Shown here: piece after piece, positions 9,646 to 17,628 of the stretch
Layout of the letters: the number at the start of each line of letters is the position of its first letter
How positions within the stretch are numbered: the stretch's first letter is position 1
Source of the DNA: Kitasatospora sp. NBC_01250
GTDB lineage: Bacteria; Actinomycetota; Actinomycetes; Streptomycetales; Streptomycetaceae
DNA length: 64,000 bases
NCBI RefSeq assembly: GCF_036226465.1
Contig: NZ_CP108476.1
Location: 5,456,001-5,520,000, forward strand
Direction: 5' to 3'
The notes under the pieces: generated by a model
What the model was told of the DNA's origin: nothing
Databases searched by the model: none
What the model saw: the letters and a program-made list of their open reading frames with translations, nothing else
Translations under genes and position numbers: made by a program

Positions 9646-11052
9646 TCAGAAAATACCGTGCCAGAGCTTCTTGCCCAGGTGGTCCACATTCCCGGCCAGG
9701 CTGCCGAGGTCGGAGACGGTCTTGGCCGCACTGTGGCCGATGCCGTCGCCGATACCGCCCAGGACGCCGTCCTTGTGGATGTCCTCGTCCCAGTGTTCGT
9801 GGAAGAGGTTGGAGGTCAGGTCGCCGACGCCGACGCAGACCGCGCCACCGAACACTGCACCGACCGCCACGCCGGTGACGGTAGCACCGGCGAAGCCGGC
9901 AGCCGCGATCGCGCCGCCGACGAACGCGCCGGCCGCAGAGCCGACCGCGAGGCTGCCGAGGTTGGCCAAGGCGTTCTCCGGTACGGCCTCGTACCAGGGC
10001 ATGCCCTTCTGTATGTCGTCCCGGGCCCCCAGGTAAGTGCCGGCACCGGCGGCCACGTAGTCCAGCACCGGGATGTCGCCCGCGAACTTGACGGTCTTCT
10101 CAAGGAGGTCGGATTCCGCCGTGGCGCGGGCCTCTGAGGTCAGCCCGGTCATGAACGTTGATGCCCGGACGTCCACCTCGCTCGACAGCGGGAACCTGCT
10201 CTCCACCTTTTCCGCTGCCGCGAGGTCCGTCTGCGCACTCGCCAGCTCCACACGCGCATTGTGCAGAGCGTCCTTGACGTCCTTCGGCATCGCGATGTTC
10301 GGATTGGGGCGCGCGTTCTTCGCTTTGACCCAGGCGGTCTTGGCCGCCGCCGCGTCCTTGCTCAGCTTCTCGACCTGCTCGTTGACCGTCTTGCTGTACG
10401 CGGACGGAACCGCCCACAGCCCGCGCAGGTAGTCGCCGACGGTGACCTTGTCGCTGGTGGTCAGCGAGCTGCCGCCGCTGCCGGGCGGTGCGATCTGCTG
10501 GTAGATCTGCTGCAGCTGGCCGGCCGCGTCGACCCGGGCGTCCTCGGCGAGCTGCATGCTCTGCGCCCACAACGTCGCGTACTCGCCCGCAACGGCTTCG
10601 CTGGCCGTGCCCGCGCCCGCGCCCGTGCCCGCGGCCTCGGCCGGGGTCGGCGGCCCGACGGTGGGCGCGGCGGCGGGTGGCTTGCCGTCGGCGCCGATGG
10701 CCACGCCCGCCTTGCGGGCCTGGTCGGCGCCGTCCTCCAGGGCCGACTCGATCGAGGCGAGGTTGACGGCCAGGGTGTCGATCACGTCGCCGGCCGAGGA
10801 GATCACGCTCTCCAGCGCCTTGGCCGCCATCGAGTCGGTGCCCCAGGCCTGTTGGAACGCCGAGGCGGCGCTCCCGGTCCAGCCGGCGTCGTGGGCGACC
10901 TTGGTCACGCTGGTGTCCAGGAAGGTGACGGCTTCGTCGATCTGCGGCGCGTAGCCGTACAGCGTCCCCGCGAGGGCGGAGAGGCCGTGGATGTCGCCTC
11001 CCACCCAGGTGTTCGCGAACGCCTTGAGCGCCGATGGCGTTTTGGCGGCCAT
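9646..11052 (-). CDS. WXG100-like protein with glycine-zipper C-terminus, putative type VII-type effector
   Basis: The product is 468 aa. The first 100 residues look like a WXG100 helical hairpin, with the turn W58-T-G60 in AGWTGSAASAFQQAW. A Pro/Ala linker follows, then a charged coiled-coil-rich middle. The C-terminus (about 370-430) is a run of small residues with repeated GxxxG spacing, such as GSAAGAFVGGAIAAAGF and VAVGAVFGGAVCVGVG. It ends in a Gly/His/Asp-rich tail. WXG/LXG proteins with such glycine zippers include membrane-depolarising toxins. No enzymatic motif is visible. The start at 11052 has GGGGGAG upstream. The protein is cytosolic until export, if it is exported; the secretion machinery is not in this window. 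Confidence 0.72.
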   Translation of the reverse strand: MAAKTPSALKAFANTWVGGDIHGLSALAGTLYGYAPQIDEAVTFLDTSVTKVAHDAGWTGSAASAFQQAWGTDSMAAKALESVISSAGDVIDTLAVNLASIESALEDGADQARKAGVAIGADGKPPAAAPTVGPPTPAEAAGTGAGAGTASEAVAGEYATLWAQSMQLAEDARVDAAGQLQQIYQQIAPPGSGGSSLTTSDKVTVGDYLRGLWAVPSAYSKTVNEQVEKLSKDAAAAKTAWVKAKNARPNPNIAMPKDVKDALHNARVELASAQTDLAAAEKVESRFPLSSEVDVRASTFMTGLTSEARATAESDLLEKTVKFAGDIPVLDYVAAGAGTYLGARDDIQKGMPWYEAVPENALANLGSLAVGSAAGAFVGGAIAAAGFAGATVTGVAVGAVFGGAVCVGVGDLTSNLFHEHWDEDIHKDGVLGGIGDGIGHSAAKTVSDLGSLAGNVDHLGKKLWHGIF

Positions 11053-11069
11053 GTCTCTCCCCCGTCCGC

Positions 11070-11387
11070 TCAGTTGAGCTTGGTGATCTTGCTGGGATTG
11101 CTCAGGTCGTCGTAGAGCTCCCGCACCGACACTTCGCACTTCTGGTAGTTGTCGTGTGCCGTCCGGAGCTTGTCGCCGTGGTTGCCGATGGTGCCCGCAA
11201 CGGCGAGGTGCAGGCCGCCGATCGCCTCCAGCACGCACTGCAGCATCCCGTTGACGGCCTCGCTGCCGCCGTCGGGGCGGAGTGGGCCGTCGGTGGGGAT
11301 GATCGCCGCGAAGCTCTGCGCCTCCCGGTGGAAGGTGTCGGACGCGCCCTGGAGGTCGTCCAGGACCACGGTGTACTGCCCGCTCAT
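11070..11387 (-). CDS. Small ESX/WXG-like helical protein
   Basis: The 105-aa, mostly helical protein starts MSGQYTVVLDDLQGASDTFHREAQSFAAI and ends DDLSNPSKITKLN. Size, helix content and position directly upstream of the larger WXG protein fit a type VII substrate or chaperone partner that pairs with it. A strict WxG turn is absent; GGLHLAVAGTIGNHG occupies the middle. It overlaps the upstream gene by ATGA (4 nt) and lies 17 bp before the effector gene, so all are co-translated. Function is inferred from context. Confidence 0.68.
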   Translation of the reverse strand: MSGQYTVVLDDLQGASDTFHREAQSFAAIIPTDGPLRPDGGSEAVNGMLQCVLEAIGGLHLAVAGTIGNHGDKLRTAHDNYQKCEVSVRELYDDLSNPSKITKLN

Positions 11388-11749
11388 CGCATGCCCCCCT
11401 GATACCGGGCCAGGTCCGCCTCGTTCCAGCGCCAGGCCCCCTCGGCCACCACCGGGTCCAGCTCCACCTCGGTGACGCCCGCTGCCGCCATGACGGCGCG
11501 CACCGCCCGCAGTGGCGCCTGCGCCCAGGGCTGTGCCGGACCGAGCGCCGCCACCAGCAGCTCCAGCGTGCTGAAGACCGGGAGGACCTGCCGTCCGTCG
11601 GGGTAGCGGCGGACCTCGTACAGGAGCTCCCGGCGTCCCTCGCGGATGATCGGCCGGGCGGGCGCGTAGACCAGTTCGGGCAGCCAGTCGCCGACGTACG
11701 CGGGTGGCGCCACACTCCGTACCGGCTGTTCCGGGTCGGGAATCGACAC
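11384..11749 (-). CDS. SAV_915-like protein heading the type-VII-like operon
   Basis: The 121-aa protein has the pattern YVPxLVYAPARP...LLYEVRRYPDGRQVLPVFSTLELLVAALGPAQPW followed by a helix and VTEVELDPVVAEG. This fits the small SAV_915/SseB-like alpha-beta domains often encoded with streptomycete WXG proteins. The family function is unknown; such domains are thought to be adaptors. It is the first gene of the four-gene minus-strand operon and overlaps the next by 4 nt. Family assignment is from recalled pattern similarity. Confidence 0.65.
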   Translation of the reverse strand: MSIPDPEQPVRSVAPPAYVGDWLPELVYAPARPIIREGRRELLYEVRRYPDGRQVLPVFSTLELLVAALGPAQPWAQAPLRAVRAVMAAAGVTEVELDPVVAEGAWRWNEADLARYQGGMR

Positions 11750-11885
11750 GGCCTTCTCCTACCGTCGATGTCGCCGTCGGGGCCCCGCGCATCACGCGGG
11801 GTCCGGGCTGATCACCAGATAGTAGTCACCAACTCTGACAATGGGAGGGGGCGGGCTGGACATGGGGGAGCGGGAGGATGAGGGC

Positions 11886-12455
11886 ATGGTCGAGTCCCAG
11901 ATGCCTGAACGTCACGTCAAGCTGCTGGAGTACGCGCGAAGCCTGACGCCACCTTCGGGCTGGAAGATCGAGGCGTCCGGCAACCAGATCACCATCACGG
12001 TCGCGCCATCGGTGATCCATCAGCGCAACCTGCAGATCGTCCGGGAGCAGTTCGACGCCCATCGCCCCGCGGAGCTGATGCCGAGCGAGAACACCGACCT
12101 GGCCTCGCCGGCCGTCGGCAAGCTGCGCAACCCGGATCTCACGTACATCCCGATCGCCGTGGTCGAGAGCGGCGGCAACGAGGTGCCGGCGGAGCTGGCC
12201 GCGATCGCGGTCGAGATCGTCTCCCCGTCGAACCCGGAGAACGACCTGGTGGGCAAGGTCCGCGACTACCCGCTGATGCGTATTCCGCTCTACCTGCTGA
12301 TCGACCCCCGGGAGGGCCGGATCACGCTCTACTCCGAGCCCTCCGGCGGGGTGTACCACCGGCAGTGGAACGGCAAGTTCGGCGACACCGTGCCCGTCCC
12401 GGAGCCGTTTTCCTTCGATCTCGCCACCAGCCAGCTGATCGCCTACCCGAACTGA
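11886..12455 (+). CDS. Uma2-family (PD-(D/E)XK nuclease fold) protein
   Basis: The product of about 189 aa shows the Uma2/DUF820 layout: a helical start, DLTYIPIAVVE (motif Asp), AAIAVEIVSPSNPENDLVGKVRDYP with the Glu and Lys of the putative nuclease centre, then IPLYLLIDPREGRITLY. Uma2 proteins have a restriction-endonuclease fold but no proven common substrate, and are expanded in streptomycetes and cyanobacteria. The start is uncertain: ATG 11886 follows GGATGAGGG, but ATG 11862 and ATG 11841 are in frame. It is divergent from the type-VII-like operon. Confidence 0.82.
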   Translation: MVESQMPERHVKLLEYARSLTPPSGWKIEASGNQITITVAPSVIHQRNLQIVREQFDAHRPAELMPSENTDLASPAVGKLRNPDLTYIPIAVVESGGNEVPAELAAIAVEIVSPSNPENDLVGKVRDYPLMRIPLYLLIDPREGRITLYSEPSGGVYHRQWNGKFGDTVPVPEPFSFDLATSQLIAYPN

Positions 12456-12486
12456 CGACACGACTGCCGGGACGACCGTGCGTCCC

Positions 12487-13227
12487 TCACGCGCGGCAGC
12501 GCAGCATCACCAGCGGGGGATTGGCGAGGCAGTCGGCCCAGAAGTCCGCGCCGTACGTGCGCAGGCCGCCGTCGGAGACGCCCAGCGGGACCCAGGCCAG
12601 CTCACTGAATCCGGCTGCCCGCAGGCTCGCTTCGTAGACCTCGCGGCGCGGGCAGGTGGATTCGAAGGAGATCGGCGGGTCGAGCAGTGCCGTGATCCGT
12701 ACGCGCGGTCCCATCTCGGCCTTCTCGCCGGTCAGTTCGGCGCGGAAGCCGTACTTGTCCAGAGGCGGCCCGTCGAAGCCGTAGTCGGGCGTCTGGTTGA
12801 GGAGGAAGAACTTGCCACCAGGGACGAGGCTTTGGTGCACGTGGCGGCACATCCGCTCCATGGTGGCGGCGTCCGGCGCGTAGTTGAGCAGCTGCACCGC
12901 CGTGGCGACGTCGAAGCGCCGTCCGAGCGGCGGCAGTTCGGCGATGTCGCCCACCTCGTACCGCACGCCCAGCGGATCGCGCTGCTCGAACTCCACGGCG
13001 GCGGCGACCATGACCTCGGAGATGTCGATGCCGAGCACCTCGGCGGCGCCACGCCGCTTGAACTCGCGACTGTAGAAGCCGGTGCCGGAGGCCAGGTCGA
13101 GGACCGCCTTGTCGCGCACGTCCCCGACCAAGGCCAGGAAGCCGGGCACCTCCCCGTACTGTGCCAGCGGCAGGGCCTTGAAGCCCTCGAACGCCTCACC
13201 GATCTCGTCGTACTGCTGCACACTCAC
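12487..13227 (-). CDS. Class I SAM-dependent methyltransferase
   Basis: The 246-aa methyltransferase has motif I VLDLASGTGFYSREFKRRGA, the acidic end of strand 2 (VLGIDISEVMVAAA), YEVGDIAELPPLGRRFD and ATAVQLLNYAPD. It resembles the Methyltransf_11/25 group acting on small molecules; the acceptor is unknown. GTG 13227 is taken as start because GGGAGGG precedes it by eight bases. It is convergent with the Uma2 gene and divergent from the M20 peptidase. Confidence 0.85.
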   Translation of the reverse strand: MSVQQYDEIGEAFEGFKALPLAQYGEVPGFLALVGDVRDKAVLDLASGTGFYSREFKRRGAAEVLGIDISEVMVAAAVEFEQRDPLGVRYEVGDIAELPPLGRRFDVATAVQLLNYAPDAATMERMCRHVHQSLVPGGKFFLLNQTPDYGFDGPPLDKYGFRAELTGEKAEMGPRVRITALLDPPISFESTCPRREVYEASLRAAGFSELAWVPLGVSDGGLRTYGADFWADCLANPPLVMLRCRA

Positions 13228-13410
13228 GATGCTGCCCTCCCTTGTCCTGCCGGGTCGTTGGGGTGCCACCCATCAAACACAGGGGGTGCGCAGCCGGGCC
13301 ATGAGGGGATCGCACCGGTCGTTCGACGCGGCCGGTCCGACGGGCTGTGGGTTCTCACCAGCCCGCTCCGGTTGTCGTCGCGGCACCGCACGGTGCGCGA
13401 TGATGCCGGG

Positions 13411-14550
13411 ATGGAGATGACCAACGAGGGTGGCAGGCCGGCCGAGCTGCGTCGGCGGACCGATCGCATGGTGGAGCAGCTCGGGAGGCTGGTATCCGTC
13501 GAGACCCCGTCGGAGGACGTCGCCGCCTGCGCCGCCGGGGCGCACGCCGTCTCCCAGCTGGGCAAGGAAGTCCTGGGCGAGCCGGGCGAGTTCGTCGAGG
13601 TCGACGGCCGGACCCAGCTGCGCTGGCGGTGGCCCGCGCCTCCCGGGGGCGCCACCGTCGCCCTGATCGGGCACTTCGACACGGTCTGGCCGCTGGGCAC
13701 GCTGGAGCGCTGGCCGTTCGCCGTGGACGAGGCGGCCGGCACCGCCACGGGCCCGGGCTGCTTCGACATGAAGGCCGGCATCGTTCAGCTCTTCCACGCC
13801 GTCTCGGTGCTGGACGACCGGGCGGGGGTCGAGATCCTGCTGACCTCCGACGAGGAGATCGGGTCCTACAGCAGCCGGCAGCTGATCGAGGACCTGGGCC
13901 GGCGGTCCGCCGCCGCGCTCATCCTCGAAGGCTCGGGGCGCGGCGCGCTGAAGACCGGGCGCAAGGGCACCGGCATGTACCGGCTGGAGGTGGCGGGCCG
14001 CGCCGCGCACGCGGGCCTGGAACCGGAGAAGGGAGCCAACGCCCTCACCGCGTTGGCGCACCTGCTGCTGGCCGTCGACGCCCTGGCCGGGCCCGAGTCG
14101 GGATCCACCATCACCCCGACCCTCAGCGCGGCGGGCACCGCGGGCAACACCGTCCCGGCGCACGCCTACGCCGAACTCGACGTGCGGGTCACCAGCCAGG
14201 AGGAGGCCGCCCGCATCGATGCCGCGCTGAAGGGCCTGACGACGGTGGTCCCCGGCACCTCGCTGACCGTCACCGGCGGTCCGCACCGGCCGCCGCTGCC
14301 ACCCGCGTCGAGCGCGGCGCTGTTCGAGCGCGCGTGCGTCCAGGCGGGCAGGCTCGGGCTGGAGCGCCCGCGGGGCATCGTGGTCGGGGGCGCCTCCGAC
14401 GGCAACTTCACCGCCGCGGTGGGGTGTCCGACACTCGACGGCCTGGGCGCGGTCGGCGACAAGGCGCACGCCGAAGGCGAGTACGTCGAGATCGCGGGCA
14501 TGCCCGAACGTGCGGCGCTCCTCGCGCACTTGGTCGACGACCTGCGCTGA
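13411..14550 (+). CDS. M20 family metallopeptidase, carboxypeptidase G2-like
   Basis: The 379-aa dizinc peptidase shows the metal ligands in order: GHFDTVWPLGTL (His, Asp), GCFDMKAGIVQ (bridging Asp), TSDEEIGS (catalytic and ligand Glu) and LILEGSGRGALKTGRKG. The lid-domain dimerisation His is in AAHAGLEPEKGANA. A final His ligand lies near GDKAHAEGEYV. The pattern is closest to glutamate carboxypeptidases (CPG2 type), which cleave C-terminal Glu from folates or similar amides. No signal peptide is evident, so the location is cytosolic. Starts 13411 and 13417 are both possible. Confidence 0.88.
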   Translation: MEMTNEGGRPAELRRRTDRMVEQLGRLVSVETPSEDVAACAAGAHAVSQLGKEVLGEPGEFVEVDGRTQLRWRWPAPPGGATVALIGHFDTVWPLGTLERWPFAVDEAAGTATGPGCFDMKAGIVQLFHAVSVLDDRAGVEILLTSDEEIGSYSSRQLIEDLGRRSAAALILEGSGRGALKTGRKGTGMYRLEVAGRAAHAGLEPEKGANALTALAHLLLAVDALAGPESGSTITPTLSAAGTAGNTVPAHAYAELDVRVTSQEEAARIDAALKGLTTVVPGTSLTVTGGPHRPPLPPASSAALFERACVQAGRLGLERPRGIVVGGASDGNFTAAVGCPTLDGLGAVGDKAHAEGEYVEIAGMPERAALLAHLVDDLR

Positions 14551-14563
14551 TGTGCCGCCCTGC

Positions 14564-15037
14564 TCAGCGGTTGGCGCTCGGGGTCCAGCGCAGGGTCAGG
14601 TCGGGCAGCTTCTCCATGGTGCCGCTGCCGTCGGTGCTGGCGACGACGGTGAAGCCGTGGCGCTCGTAGAAGGCGCGCGCGTCGGTGTTCTGCTCGAAGA
14701 CGTGCAGCGAGACACCGGCGGGGCTGTGCCGCCGGACCTCGTCGAGGAGCAGGGAGCCGATGCCCTGGCGGCGGACGGTCGGGCGCAGGTAGAGGTGCTC
14801 CAGCAGGTCCCCCGCCAATGCGGCGTAGCCGAGGACCTCCGCCCCGCGTACCGCCACCCAGGTGCGGCACTCCCTGAGCAGCACGTCCTCGGCCCACCGG
14901 GTCACCTGGTCATGGGTGCGCCGCTGCGGGGGGAGGTACGGCATGGTGGCCGCGCGGGAGGTCATGTGGACGGTGGCGATCTCCGCCGCGTCGGCGGGGC
15001 CCGCGGGGCGAATGGTGATCTTGTTGTCGTCGGTCAC
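14564..15037 (-). CDS. GNAT family N-acetyltransferase
   Basis: This 157-aa single-domain acetyltransferase has the acetyl-CoA binding motif A as LYLRPTVRRQGIGSLLLDEV and the late motif NTDARAFYERHGFTVVA. The N-terminal TIRPAGPADAAEIATVH is typical. The substrate cannot be predicted. It is convergent with the M20 peptidase (13-bp gap). Confidence 0.9.
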   Translation of the reverse strand: MTDDNKITIRPAGPADAAEIATVHMTSRAATMPYLPPQRRTHDQVTRWAEDVLLRECRTWVAVRGAEVLGYAALAGDLLEHLYLRPTVRRQGIGSLLLDEVRRHSPAGVSLHVFEQNTDARAFYERHGFTVVASTDGSGTMEKLPDLTLRWTPSANR

Positions 15038-15123
15038 CCGGGGGACCGTACAAGGCCGGTCGCGGCGCAGGCCACCGGTTTTCCCAGGGATTCCCGGTTC
15101 GGCCGGTGGCAGCGGCGAGCGCG

Positions 15124-15333
15124 TCAGACAAGCGGGATGCGGCCTGACTTCACATCGGCGACGAAGGCGGACCAGGCCCTGGCGGGGAAGGTCAGCGCGG
15201 GGCCCTCGGGGTCCTTGCTGTCACGCACCGGGACGGAGGCGGGGAGGCCGTCGGCGACCTCGACACATTCGGCACCTTCGCCGTTGCTGTAGCTGCTCTT
15301 GCGCCAGGCGAGGGCGTCAGGCTTGGTCGTCAT
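15124..15333 (-). CDS. DUF397 domain protein
   Basis: The 69-aa DUF397 protein shows ALAWRKSSYSNGEGAECVEVA, VPVRDSKDPEGPALTFPARAW and SAFVADVKSG, the complete family pattern. DUF397 genes lie beside XRE/DUF5753 regulators in hundreds of streptomycete loci (WhiJ/AbaA-like systems) and are thought to modulate the partner repressor. It overlaps the 3' end of the upstream regulator gene by 17 nt. Confidence 0.93.
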   Translation of the reverse strand: MTTKPDALAWRKSSYSNGEGAECVEVADGLPASVPVRDSKDPEGPALTFPARAWSAFVADVKSGRIPLV

Positions 15334-16153
15334 CTTCGTACTCTTTCAGGTAGGCATGGAGGAGGTCGAGGGTCTCCTTCTCAGGCAGCGCCTTTGAGCG
15401 GGCCAAGTCGAACTTCTGGGTGAGGGCCAGAACCCTCCTGGGCAGCTCCACTGTTTCCCCAGAGGCGAAGCTCTCGACGTAGCTGATCGTAGTGCCGTTC
15501 CCCAGCGTCAGCAGCGTGAGGCTTCCTCCGAGCAGCGGATGGCCTCCCTGATCGAACGGTAGTACCTGGATGGTCACTTGGGGTGCCGTCGGTGGCTTGA
15601 TCAGTTGCCTCACTTGCTCCCGCATGCACTTGCGGCCACCAATGGGACGCCGTAGGGCGGCCTCGTCGATGATGGCCCAGAAAAATGGTGGATCCTCCTT
15701 GGCGAAGACGCGCTTGCGCCGCATGCGGATGTCGACCACGGCGTTGATCTTCTCGTCTGAAGCGCCCGGCTGGGACACCTGGAACAGCGCCCGTGCGTAG
15801 TCCTCGGTCTGGAGGATGCCGGGGACCAGGCTGCTGGTGAAGACCTGGATGCGCGTCGCCTTTTCCTCCCCGCCGACAATGACCCTGCCGTAGTCAGGTA
15901 CTGCGTTCTCCTGTGCGAGCTCCAGGAGATCGGCGAAGAGTCCATTCGTCTTGAAGTAGGTATCCAGCGCCGCGACCAGCGCCTCTGACGGGAGCTGCTC
16001 GCAGTGCTCCACGCGGCTCAGGTACGTGTGGGGGTAGCCCACTTGCTCAGCGAGTGCGCGCAGTGAGAGCCCTGCATCGTCGCGCATCCGACGCAGACGG
16101 CGGCCGAGCATCGTGCGGGGGGTCACTTTGCCGTCATCCTCGTGCAGCTCCAT
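15317..16153 (-). CDS. XRE-type helix-turn-helix regulator with DUF5753 domain
   Basis: The 278-aa regulator has an N-terminal XRE helix-turn-helix (LGRRLRRMRDDAGLSLRALAE, then GYPHTYLSRVEHCEQLPS). A DUF5753 domain follows, with FTSSLVPGILQTEDYARAL, RMRRKRVF, FWAIIDEAALRRPIGG and QVTIQVLPFDQGGHP. This is the WhiJ-like family controlling development or secondary metabolism together with a DUF397 partner. It is divergent from an anti-sigma-like ATPase gene, and the 212-bp gap carries two copies of a 14-bp repeat, a likely operator pair. Confidence 0.93.
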   Translation of the reverse strand: MELHEDDGKVTPRTMLGRRLRRMRDDAGLSLRALAEQVGYPHTYLSRVEHCEQLPSEALVAALDTYFKTNGLFADLLELAQENAVPDYGRVIVGGEEKATRIQVFTSSLVPGILQTEDYARALFQVSQPGASDEKINAVVDIRMRRKRVFAKEDPPFFWAIIDEAALRRPIGGRKCMREQVRQLIKPPTAPQVTIQVLPFDQGGHPLLGGSLTLLTLGNGTTISYVESFASGETVELPRRVLALTQKFDLARSKALPEKETLDLLHAYLKEYEDDDQA

Positions 16154-16227
16154 CGAACACCCTTTCAAATCAGCGTCCACCGCAGTGATTTGGTAACAGT
16201 TCGGGGGTGGTTGGAGCCTTCCCTTTC

Positions 16228-16301
16228 GGCCAATCTGGAAACCGCCGAAAACTGACCCCGGCGACGCCTGCCAGCGCCCCGGGGATTGGCCAACCTGGGA
16301 A
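16228..16301. promoter_or_regulatory. Two 14-bp direct repeats exactly 60 bp apart, candidate operators
   Basis: GGCCAATCTGGAAA (16228-16241) and GGCCAACCTGGGAA (16288-16301) match at 12 of 14 positions, are in the same orientation and start exactly 60 bp apart. They lie in the divergent XRE/ATPase promoter region. The second copy includes the palindrome TTGGCCAA. Binding by the adjacent XRE regulator is inferred. Confidence 0.5.
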
Positions 16302-16365
16302 TCGAGAAAGCAGGTCGACGTGCTCCACAATATCGCGCACCGGTTCGGAGCCAAGGGGTTTCGCC

Positions 16366-16806
16366 ATGCCTGATACCCCCGGCGACATCTCCGAGTTGGT
16401 CGCCACCGACGCCTGCTGGCTCCCGCGCCGTGACCGTTCCCCCGCCATGGCGCGGCGCCTGCTCCGGGACCTCCTCGGTCGCGTCAAGGGAGGTGAACGC
16501 TTCCGGGAGCACGGGGAGTTGGTCCTCTCCGAGCTGGCCACGAACGCCGTCCTGCACGGCACCCGCTCCGACCAGCTGATCTGGGTCGGCCTGAGGGTCG
16601 ACCCGGACCGGCTCTGGATCGCGGTGGAGGACCCGAGCAGCGCCCAGCCCCGCCTCTGCCCGACCGCTGACGGTGAGTCGGGTCGCGGCCTGTACCTGGT
16701 CGACCGCCTCTCCCTCTCCTGGGGCTGCGGCCCGCGTGAGGGCATCGGCAAGCGCGTGTGGGCGCTGGTCGGCCCGGAGGGGACGGGATCCGCCGGACAG
16801 GCCTAG
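16366..16806 (+). CDS. Anti-sigma-factor-like ATP-binding protein (HATPase_c, RsbW type)
   Basis: The 146-aa GHKL ATPase has an N box LVLSELATNAVLHGTR, then LWIAVEDPS (G1-like Asp) and GRGLYLVDRLSLSWG (G2). This is the RsbW/SpoIIAB-like serine kinase fold common in streptomycetes, typically acting on anti-sigma antagonists or as a regulator in XRE/DUF397 loci. ATG 16366 follows AAGGGG. The divergent arrangement with the XRE-DUF397 pair forms the familiar three-gene module. Confidence 0.88.
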   Translation: MPDTPGDISELVATDACWLPRRDRSPAMARRLLRDLLGRVKGGERFREHGELVLSELATNAVLHGTRSDQLIWVGLRVDPDRLWIAVEDPSSAQPRLCPTADGESGRGLYLVDRLSLSWGCGPREGIGKRVWALVGPEGTGSAGQA

Positions 16807-16854
16807 GGTTGCTACGTTCCGATCGCCGGGGTCAGCACCGATAGGGGACTCCCA

Positions 16855-17262
16855 ATGTCTGCCAAGACCACCATAGTTGTCCGGAACTACTCCGACGGCA
16901 CCAGTCTCGCCGCCGGCGAGGGAGGGCGGCTGCGGAGCCGCGACTCCACGGCGAGGCCTCAGACGTGGATCCTCACCGAGGTCGACTCCTTCGGCGACGG
17001 CGTCGGCATCTGCACCTTCAGCAGTACCGCCTCCCCGGGCACGTGCCTCCAGGCTGCGGGTGTGGGCGCCGCTGTGACGCATGAGGCAGGCGACGGTGAG
17101 AGCTCCGCGCAGCTCTGGGTCGTCGAACCCGGCGGGGAGACCACTATCGGCGCGGTGGGCAGTCGCGGTGCGGTCTTGCAGGGGAACGGACCCGACGCGC
17201 CCGTGACGCTGGTGCGGGCCAGAGGCACGCTCAACCAGAGGTGGATCCTGCACGCCGAGTGA
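16855..17262 (+). CDS. Ricin-type beta-trefoil-like lectin protein, cytosolic
   Basis: The 135-aa protein has internal QxW-like repeats (AQLWVVEPGG and NQRWILHAE) and PQTWILTEVDS at matching spacing, suggesting a single beta-trefoil. No signal peptide is visible and only two Cys residues occur. Carbohydrate or ligand binding is plausible but unproven. It starts at ATG 16855, 48 bp after the ATPase gene. Its stop codon lies within a 23-bp tandem duplication. Confidence 0.6.
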   Translation: MSAKTTIVVRNYSDGTSLAAGEGGRLRSRDSTARPQTWILTEVDSFGDGVGICTFSSTASPGTCLQAAGVGAAVTHEAGDGESSAQLWVVEPGGETTIGAVGSRGAVLQGNGPDAPVTLVRARGTLNQRWILHAE

Positions 17263-17296
17263 GCCACCCCGGGCACGCCGAGTGAGCCACCCCAGG
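17251..17296 (+). repeat. 23-bp tandem duplication across the stop codon of the lectin-like gene
   Basis: The 23-nt unit 17251-17273, beginning CACGCCGAGTGAGCC, is repeated at 17274-17296 with one change. The first copy contains the end of the coding region and its TGA; the second adds a duplicate, non-functional ending. Confidence 0.85.
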
Positions 17297-17400
17297 CACT
17301 CCGCGCAGGGTGGCCACGGCGATGATGCCGCGTCGGACAGTCGTCGTCCGGTGATGAGTGCGTGCCGGGCGGCTCCTCCTGGAGTCGCCCGACGCCCAGC

Positions 17401-17531
17401 TCAGATCTGCTCGACCGCGATGCGCGCATCGCACAGCAGGCGCAGGTCGTCGGTGTCGCTGGTCACCACCGTCACGTCGCCGTGTTCGAGGTGTGCGGTG
17501 GGTCGTTCCCCTGACAGAGCCCTCCCCATCC
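17401..17531 (-). pseudogene. C-terminal remnant of a PIN-domain (VapC-like) gene
   Basis: Read on the minus strand, this stretch encodes the end of a PIN-domain protein: GDVTVVTSDTDDLRLLCDA, then RIAVEQI and a stop. The last PIN acidic residues (TSDxDD) are present, but the upstream acidic residues and core are missing, and 5' of 17531 the frame leaves recognisable PIN sequence. It is thus a truncated toxin gene or a decayed TA locus. The surrounding 366-bp gap (17263-17628) holds nothing else except the repeats and the Drr operon promoter region. Confidence 0.6.
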
Positions 17532-17609
17532 GTATCAGCGGTCTGTCAGCGGTCGCTCCAGCGCCTATCAGCGCCCCCGTCGAGAGTCGTCCTGTCAGCA
17601 GGGAACGAC
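17502..17609. promoter_or_regulatory. Imperfect long-spaced inverted repeat upstream of the Drr-type operon
   Basis: GTCGTTCCCCTGACAG (17502-17517) is complementary to CTGTCAGCAGGGAACGAC (17592-17609), apart from two extra bases in the second. Between them TATCAGCG/TGTCAGCG-type octamers recur. The distal arm ends 20 bp before the exporter start, so this may be a two-site operator or leader structure. No adjacent regulator is present. Confidence 0.4.
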
Positions 17610-17628
17610 CACCGAACAGGCGGACACG

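Noticed and set aside
12478..13410. N-terminal extension of the M20 peptidase frame
   Set aside because: The in-frame extension is antisense to a methyltransferase gene with clear motifs; the peptidase family begins near 13411.
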